From Nitrospira sp. (GTDB taxonomy: Bacteria; Nitrospirota; Nitrospiria; Nitrospirales; Nitrospiraceae): 64,000 nt of DNA. This document shows positions 59,224 to 64,000 of this stretch, in pieces (positions within the stretch are counted from its first letter, which is position 1; every line of letters starts with the position of its first letter). A program made the position numbers and the translations under genes. The stretch is taken from assembly GCA_021323395.1 (NCBI GenBank), contig JAJONL010000020.1:30635-94634 (forward strand). Reading direction: 5' to 3'. A model generated the notes under the pieces. It was not told where the DNA came from. It worked only from the letters and a program-made list of their open reading frames with translations, and ran no database searches.

Positions 59224-59538
59224 TGAACCTAATCTCTAGACGAAGCGGGTGTCCAAATCTTGAGCCCGAGCATGAATGCACATGCCTCAATCAAGGCTGA
59301 TTGACATCAAGGAATATGCCCACCTATAATGCGCACTTAGATTCGTTTGCCTAAGTCTGATCGCTCTAGTTCAAAAGACCTAACCGCCGTCTCACATGCT
59401 AGCCCTTAATTTCCCATAAGTGGGCCTTCTGCCGTGTTGCAGGGACCCCTCGGGAAAGAATAGAGTGACTCGACCTCACGCTATGACCGAGGATATCCCT
59501 TCTCCAAGTTTGTTAACCCCAAAAGAGAGCAGGTTCGA
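59224..59538. other. 315-bp promoter and leader region of the oxidoreductase operon
   Basis: Contains one near-perfect sigma-70 promoter (59301-59330) and then about 200 nt of untranslated leader before the first ATG. No terminator, riboswitch or small ORF with support was recognised in the leader. Confidence 0.6.
59301..59330 (+). promoter_or_regulatory. Consensus sigma-70 promoter of the oxidoreductase operon
   Basis: TTGACA at 59301 and TATAAT at 59325 match consensus at all 12 positions with an 18-base spacer. Predicted start near 59337. It signals strong constitutive expression, fitting a central carbon enzyme. Confidence 0.8.
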
Positions 59539-60174
59539 ATGACTCAGTACCGCGTGTTACCAGGCCCAGAACACTTCCTTCCACCGGCTGCAGCTTCCAT
59601 GGGTATCTATCTTCCCAACCCGGGTGAGGCACATATTAATGGCGTCATCGTTCCGGAAGAAAAGGCCTATGAAGAAGCGGCCAGACAGTTCCTCATGGCA
59701 CAAGTACCGACCATTTTCCCAGGACCTTTGGTCCTCTGGGCCTGGAATGAGAAAGCCGCGAAGAAAGCTGCCGCCGTCAGAAAGCTATATGAAATTTTGA
59801 AGGAATGCGCCCAGCCTGGGCAAAAACCAATGCTCATCCCCATGCCGGACTATCGCCCTAAGTATCCAAAAATCAACCCCGAAGTCGAAATTAATCCGAA
59901 CCATCCGAACCTGACAATCTGGCATAACAAGATCGACTGCTGCATGTTCATCGGGGTACACTGTCATCAAGCAAATTTGTCTCTTAAGATTATCCGCGGC
60001 GGCACATCATGCTATACAGTCGCTATGTGCGCGCAAGCAGGGCACGAAGATGCCATGCTCTCTTTCAGAGATGCCTCAGTCGAGAAAATCTTGAAGTTGG
60101 GCGACTGGATCCGCAAACTCAAAGGCACAGTGAAACCACGGCTGACATCGACTAAGACCAGCGCTTCCAACTAA
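59539..60174 (+). CDS. Small subunit of 2-oxoacid:ferredoxin oxidoreductase, first operon gene
   Basis: Protein of 211 aa with no iron-sulfur ferredoxin motif. It contains Cys/His-rich segments (IDCCMFIGVHCHQANLS, RGGTSCYTVAMCAQAGHED) and FPGPLVLWAWNEKA. It leads a cluster in the order small subunit, alpha, beta, gamma, ferredoxin. This matches the five-subunit enzymes of the oxygen-tolerant reductive TCA cycle (Hydrogenobacter-type), where one extra subunit has no counterpart in the simpler four-subunit enzymes. Whether to call it delta or epsilon is uncertain. Confidence 0.75.
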   Translation: MTQYRVLPGPEHFLPPAAASMGIYLPNPGEAHINGVIVPEEKAYEEAARQFLMAQVPTIFPGPLVLWAWNEKAAKKAAAVRKLYEILKECAQPGQKPMLIPMPDYRPKYPKINPEVEINPNHPNLTIWHNKIDCCMFIGVHCHQANLSLKIIRGGTSCYTVAMCAQAGHEDAMLSFRDASVEKILKLGDWIRKLKGTVKPRLTSTKTSASN

Positions 60175-60222
60175 AAGCAAGAGATTTAAAGCTCTTCTAA
60201 CGATTGAAAGGAGGTCGAGACC

Positions 60223-61434
60223 ATGGCGGAAATAAAATCCCAGATTGGGACACAGAATAAAAAAGGTCAGACATTCACAGATGCCTGGAAGATGATGAAC
60301 GAAGCTCCCCGCAGCCCATCTTTCTATACCGGGAGCGAAGTGATTAAGGAAGCCCTCCGACGTGCTAGCTGTGACGTCATGATCGCGTACCCCATTACCC
60401 CACAGAGCGAAGCCGCAGCCCTCATCGGCGAGTTGTTTGCAGAGGGGTATATCGGTGACTATTTCCGGGGCGAGAGCGAGTTCGCTGTCATGTCTCAATG
60501 CGCGGGTGCCGCATTTGGCGGCGCGCGCGTGTTTACCACGACGGCCGGGCCAGGAACGATGCGCGCGATGGAAAACTTCCCTATGTGGGCGGGAGCGCGG
60601 TTGCCTATCCAGATGATCGTCACCTGCCGCGGCATCAATTCACCGCTTTCGATTCAGCCGGATACCATTGAGATTTCCTACCTATTAAATACTGGAATGC
60701 TTGTCTGGCATGCAGAAACTGCTCAGGACTTTTTTGACTGGATTCTCAAAGGCTTTATGGTATCCGAAGAACCGGAAGTACACCTCCCGTTGGCACTCTG
60801 CTGCGATGGATTTTTTGTGACCCATACTAAAGACGTCGTCAACCTAACTCCTGCGGACATGTGCCTCCCTCCCTATGACCCATACCGCTCTCCCGTACCA
60901 TGCATGGATATGGAGTGCCCGCCGGTCCGGATGATGCGCGATCCGTTTATTATGAAAAGTAACTACATCAGTTATGCCACTCATGCCTCTTGGCAACAGG
61001 AGATTTGGGCGGCGGTGGAACGTTCCCGCAAACACACCATCAAGTGGATTAACGGCTTGATCGACACCGAAAATACCGATGCCGAAGTCGTAATTGTTGC
61101 GTCAGGCACGGCCGTATCACAGGGTCGAGAGGCCATTCGCCTGCTTGAGGATGAGGGCATGCGCTGCGGATTAGTGAAGGTTAAATCGCTCCGTCCGTGG
61201 CCTGGAGAGGAAATTCGTGAGGCCACGAAGAATGCCAAGCACATTTTCGTGCCAGAATTTAACGTAACCGGTTGGTTGGCGAAGGAAATCAAAGCTACAA
61301 TTCCCAACAGCGAACGTGTGCACGCTGGACCTCATGTGTGCGGCGGCATGACGATGCCACCGGAAATTATTGTCTCCGAGATCAAGACCGCTCTTGGCAT
61401 GCGTTCAGAATCGCTTGCTGGGAGAGGCAGCTGA
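60223..61434 (+). CDS. porA: 2-oxoacid:ferredoxin oxidoreductase, alpha subunit
   Basis: Protein of 403 aa carrying the pyrimidine-binding domain of the thiamine enzyme. Motifs: DVMIAYPITPQSEAAALIG and GESEFAVMSQCAGAAFGGAR, with VFTTTAGPGTMRAMENFP. Domain II is at the C-terminal half (AEVVIVASGTAVSQGREAI). The leader AGGAGG precedes the ATG at spacing eight. Reaction: reductive carboxylation or oxidation of pyruvate or 2-oxoglutarate; the substrate is not decided by the sequence. Confidence 0.93.
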   Translation: MAEIKSQIGTQNKKGQTFTDAWKMMNEAPRSPSFYTGSEVIKEALRRASCDVMIAYPITPQSEAAALIGELFAEGYIGDYFRGESEFAVMSQCAGAAFGGARVFTTTAGPGTMRAMENFPMWAGARLPIQMIVTCRGINSPLSIQPDTIEISYLLNTGMLVWHAETAQDFFDWILKGFMVSEEPEVHLPLALCCDGFFVTHTKDVVNLTPADMCLPPYDPYRSPVPCMDMECPPVRMMRDPFIMKSNYISYATHASWQQEIWAAVERSRKHTIKWINGLIDTENTDAEVVIVASGTAVSQGREAIRLLEDEGMRCGLVKVKSLRPWPGEEIREATKNAKHIFVPEFNVTGWLAKEIKATIPNSERVHAGPHVCGGMTMPPEIIVSEIKTALGMRSESLAGRGS

Positions 61435-61491
61435 AAACAACGCAGTGAGTTTTATCCACTTCACGAATAGAAGAGCCTTGAGGAGGCATAC

Positions 61492-62394
61492 ATGAGCAAG
61501 GAGCGAATCAAAATTTCGCCAGACCTATATGACATCATGCCATCGGACTACCAAGATTTGGTCCAGAGCGCCACATACGGAAAAGAGGACCGTGGTTGGA
61601 AAGATATTGGAACGTCAAAAGAGTTGATTGAACAACATTCATTGTGTGCCGGTTGCCCTGAATCGATGGCCTTCCGATATATCCTCGCCTCACTCCCGAA
61701 TCCGGAAGATACAGTGATGGTGGGCTCCACAGGTTGCACCAGCCTAGTATTCCCCATGGTGGCTGTGCACAACATTCACTCATTGTTTGGAAACCAGAAC
61801 GCAATTGCATCCGGATTGAAGCGTGCGCTTAGTGTCCGATTCCCTGATCGAGTGAAGGACGTCGTCGTTCTGGCAGGTGATGGCGCCACGGTCGACATCG
61901 GATTAGATATGACCTTGCAGGCCTGGTTTAGGCAGGAAAAGTTTACTACAATCTGCTTCGACAATGAACTGTATGCCAATACCGGCGGACAGGAAAGTGG
62001 TCTGATGCAGAAGGGTTTTGTTGCTAAAATGGCCCCCGTGGGAAAACTATTCGACAAAGTGCGCTTGCCTGAAATCGCCAGGGAATCCGGTTGTCACTAT
62101 GTAGTCAACTGCACGGTGAGCAAGCCGTCGCTGGTCGAAAAGGTTGTCCGCAATGCGGTCTTGATCGCGCGGGAATTAGGTCCTACTTATCTTCAGCTGT
62201 ACACGCCTTGCATTCTGGAGATCGGCAAGAATAGCATGGAAGGTCTGCAGGAAATGCGGGACTCCGAGAAGCCTGCCGAACGATTCGCCTATAAAGAATA
62301 CATCAGCGAGCCGGCCAAGCAACTCCTGGCGGAGCGAGACGCCAAGGCCAAGGAAAAGAAAGCCGCTGCGAAACAGTTAGCGGAAAAAGCCTAA
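61492..62394 (+). CDS. porB: 2-oxoacid:ferredoxin oxidoreductase, beta subunit
   Basis: Thiamine-diphosphate and iron-sulfur subunit of 300 aa. It has cluster-binding HSLCAGCPESMAF, GSTGCTSL and the cofactor motif GDGATVDIGLDMT followed by FDNELYANTGGQ. The C-terminal 40 residues are a charged, Lys/Ala-rich tail (AERDAKAKEKKAAAKQ) that may be a linker. AGGAGG upstream. Confidence 0.94.
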   Translation: MSKERIKISPDLYDIMPSDYQDLVQSATYGKEDRGWKDIGTSKELIEQHSLCAGCPESMAFRYILASLPNPEDTVMVGSTGCTSLVFPMVAVHNIHSLFGNQNAIASGLKRALSVRFPDRVKDVVVLAGDGATVDIGLDMTLQAWFRQEKFTTICFDNELYANTGGQESGLMQKGFVAKMAPVGKLFDKVRLPEIARESGCHYVVNCTVSKPSLVEKVVRNAVLIARELGPTYLQLYTPCILEIGKNSMEGLQEMRDSEKPAERFAYKEYISEPAKQLLAERDAKAKEKKAAAKQLAEKA

Positions 62395-62411
62395 GGAACC
62401 GGAGGTCGCTC

Positions 62412-63119
62412 ATGATCAAGAAAAGACTCAATATTCGGATGTCTGGGTTGGGTGGGCAGGGTGCGGTCACAGCGGCCCACGTGATGGCAATGGCAGCTAA
62501 CCGAGATGGAAAATTTTCAATATCGAATCCATTTTTCGGCGCAGAGAAACGTATGGCGCCTGCGGAAAGCTACTGCCGCATCGGCATTGAACGGATCTAT
62601 GATCGAGGAGAATTGGTATTTCCGGATGTCATCGAAGTGTTTCACCCTCAAGTTATCACGATGGGGAAAAGCTATACTATGCCGTTCTACTCAGGCATCA
62701 AGGAAGGCGGGGTGGTGATCATCAATTCTGCCCAGCCGCTTTTATCAGAGGAAGACATCCAGAGGCTCAAGGATCTGAACGTCGCCTTGTTTTATATTGC
62801 AGGAACCGAGCTCGCGATCGAAGTTGCCGGCACAGAGTTATCGACGAACATGGCCATGATTGGCTCAGTCGCAGGCATTACGAAGTGCGTCTCTATGGAA
62901 GCTCTTGACGGGGCATTGCAAGAACGATTTGGGAAGAAGTTCGTCGCGTCCGGCGGAACAGCCTCCTTGGACGAAGCGATCAAAAAGAAATTCGCCAAGA
63001 AGGAAATGCTGTTGGCGAAGAACCTGGCGACCGTCAAGGCCGCATATGAGATCGCAAGTGAGTGGGCCGAAAAGAACAAAATCGAGTTGCAGGTCGGTAA
63101 TCCTGCCGTTGCGGCTTAA
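62412..63119 (+). CDS. porG: 2-oxoacid:ferredoxin oxidoreductase, gamma subunit
   Basis: Protein of 235 aa with the gamma-domain pattern IRMSGLGGQGAVTAAHVMAM and GAEKRMAPAESYCRIG. A later NMAMIGSVAGITKC segment matches the family. It binds CoA-proximal parts of the complex. C-terminal Lys-rich helices. Confidence 0.93.
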   Translation: MIKKRLNIRMSGLGGQGAVTAAHVMAMAANRDGKFSISNPFFGAEKRMAPAESYCRIGIERIYDRGELVFPDVIEVFHPQVITMGKSYTMPFYSGIKEGGVVIINSAQPLLSEEDIQRLKDLNVALFYIAGTELAIEVAGTELSTNMAMIGSVAGITKCVSMEALDGALQERFGKKFVASGGTASLDEAIKKKFAKKEMLLAKNLATVKAAYEIASEWAEKNKIELQVGNPAVAA

Positions 63120-63142
63120 CGAGAGAGAAGGAACCACCTCGC

Positions 63143-63421
63143 ATGTATAACGTAGCGCAAGTCATCGACGAGAAATGTGTGGCCAAGAAAGGCTGCCGCC
63201 TCTGCATCATGTATTGCCCGGAAGCCAACTGCCTGGATCTGAACTCTGCCAAAATGGTGGCCGAAGTGACAATCGATCGGTGCAAGGGATGCGAACTGTG
63301 CGTCGTCGTCTGTAACGCCGCGAAGCATGAGGCGATCGAGATGCAGGCTGTCAGTGCCACAGGGCAGCTGATGACTCACAAGGGTGAGTCTGCCGCTCTC
63401 GGACAAGCCTACCAAGGATAA
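63143..63421 (+). CDS. 2-oxoacid:ferredoxin oxidoreductase, ferredoxin-like subunit
   Basis: A 92-aa subunit with two [4Fe-4S] sites: CRLCIMYCP (preceded by CVAKKG) and CKGCELCVVVC. It passes electrons between the catalytic clusters and free ferredoxin. The first motif has five residues between the first two Cys (CVAKKGC), a wider spacing than usual. Last gene of the operon, 17 bases before the terminator. Confidence 0.93.
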   Translation: MYNVAQVIDEKCVAKKGCRLCIMYCPEANCLDLNSAKMVAEVTIDRCKGCELCVVVCNAAKHEAIEMQAVSATGQLMTHKGESAALGQAYQG

Positions 63422-63438
63422 GCAGAAGCGCATCTCAT

Positions 63439-63473
63439 AAAACCCCATAGCGTTTTACGCTATGGGGTTTTTT
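63439..63473. terminator. Strong bidirectional terminator after the oxidoreductase operon
   Basis: AAAACCCCATAGCG, loop TTTTA, CGCTATGGGGTTTTTT: 14 paired bases with T-run on the + side and A-run on the other. Confidence 0.92.
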
Positions 63474-63500
63474 CTTGAGATGGGAAGCCGAAAGGATCCG

Positions 63501-63770
63501 ATGGAACAAGAAGACAATGTGCTCGATGAATTACTCCGCGACATCGCCGGCTTACTGCATGAATATCCCAAAGCTCTCGAACGGCATGCAGCAACCATCC
63601 ATACCAGCGGAAAAGACCCTGACCTAGCAGAAAAGCTCTTAAAGGCTGCTGATACCATGCGGGACAGTGGAAATCTCTATATCACATGGGCCAAGCATTT
63701 TGCCGCTCTGGCGAAGGGAAACACAGACGCGTCTTCTGATGAGGATGAGACTGATGATTTTGGCATCTAA
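63501..63770 (+). CDS. Small acidic conserved protein, unknown function
   Basis: About 89 aa from the ATG at 63501, preceded by AAAGGA at spacing four; the track start at 63462 is inside the terminator hairpin. Strongly helical, with AGLLHEYPKALERHAA and a poly-acidic C-terminus (SSDEDETDDFGI). No recognised domain. Confidence 0.6.
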   Translation: MEQEDNVLDELLRDIAGLLHEYPKALERHAATIHTSGKDPDLAEKLLKAADTMRDSGNLYITWAKHFAALAKGNTDASSDEDETDDFGI

Positions 63771-63836
63771 AAAAGTCTCCCCCTTCTCTTTCCAGTTTTG
63801 CTAGAATGCCAGAGTTTTATTTTAGTACCTCTTCGT

Positions 63837-63912
63837 TCCCCGGTAGCTCAGTTGGTAGAGCAGCCGGCTGTTAACCGGCTGGTCGCAGGTTCGAGTCCTG
63901 CCCGGGGAGCCA
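63837..63912 (+). tRNA. tRNA-Asn (GTT)
   Basis: Complete cloverleaf beginning TCCCCGGTAGCTCAG with acceptor partner CCGGGGA; anticodon loop CTGTTAA gives GTT for asparagine. CCA encoded. A -10-like TAGAAT lies 30 bases upstream, but no matching -35 was seen. Confidence 0.95.
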
Positions 63913-64000
63913 AATACCAGAAGGCAGTAGAGACCACCAGCCCTCTTTTCTATACACCCCTGTTCAGTCGAATATGGTCTGTAATGGGCGGTTCCGTCGA

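Overview
The window looks like a Nitrospira-type (Nitrospirota) chromosome. The evidence is protein-level resemblance plus a five-gene 2-oxoacid:ferredoxin oxidoreductase operon of the kind used in the reductive TCA cycle of nitrite oxidisers. Other signs are Gram-negative envelope genes (TonB-ExbBD, porin, lipoproteins), moderately high GC and compact operons. No prophage, CRISPR array, transposase or plasmid gene was seen.

Bases 1-11,700 (mostly + strand) form an iron and redox accessory block: an FbpABC-type ferric ABC transporter (its binding protein is cut by the window edge), ExbB-ExbD-TonB, and divergent ApbE (flavin transferase) with a small lipoprotein. A Fur-like box, a 58-aa Com-like zinc-finger protein, a porin, a lipoprotein, an FMN-binding protein that carries the ApbE target motif and a four-helix membrane protein follow. 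A Rho-independent terminator closes the block, and an HD-GYP protein comes next. After a gene-poor 600 bp come two tandem bacterioferritin genes, again behind a Fur-like box. Together these suggest iron capture, periplasmic flavin-based electron transfer and iron storage under shared control.

Bases 13,600-38,800 are almost entirely on the - strand. They hold topA-dprA, rng, the rod-shape cluster mreB-mreC-mreD-mrdA-rodA, an RDD protein and a + strand SurA/PpiD-like protein. Then comes a long amino-acid and lipid run read as ilvB-ilvH-ilvC-psd-pssA-[T-box]-leuA-cupin-leuB-NHL-asd-DUF2905-SpoIID-queA. A leucine-type T-box riboswitch with terminator lies between pssA and leuA and is followed by a long palindromic repeat. 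Both mreB and ilvC carry an internal deletion of roughly 110-125 bp that shifts the frame. The two junctions share a 10-mer, so the sequence should be verified before these genes are called dead.

Bases 39,000-58,000 hold a glutaredoxin-like gene, RNase P RNA, an M48 protease, RNase HIII, a zinc-ribbon coiled-coil protein, a CAU tRNA and rpoD-dnaG. They also hold the continuous run rho, rpmE, prfA, prmC, murA, hisG, hisD, hisB, hisH, lipoprotein, hisA, hisF, hisIE and HIT. hisC, hisZ and leuCD are not in the window.

Bases 58,500-64,000 (+ strand) hold two small conserved genes and a near-consensus sigma-70 promoter with a 200-nt leader. The five-subunit oxidoreductase operon follows, then a strong terminator, a small acidic protein and tRNA-Asn.
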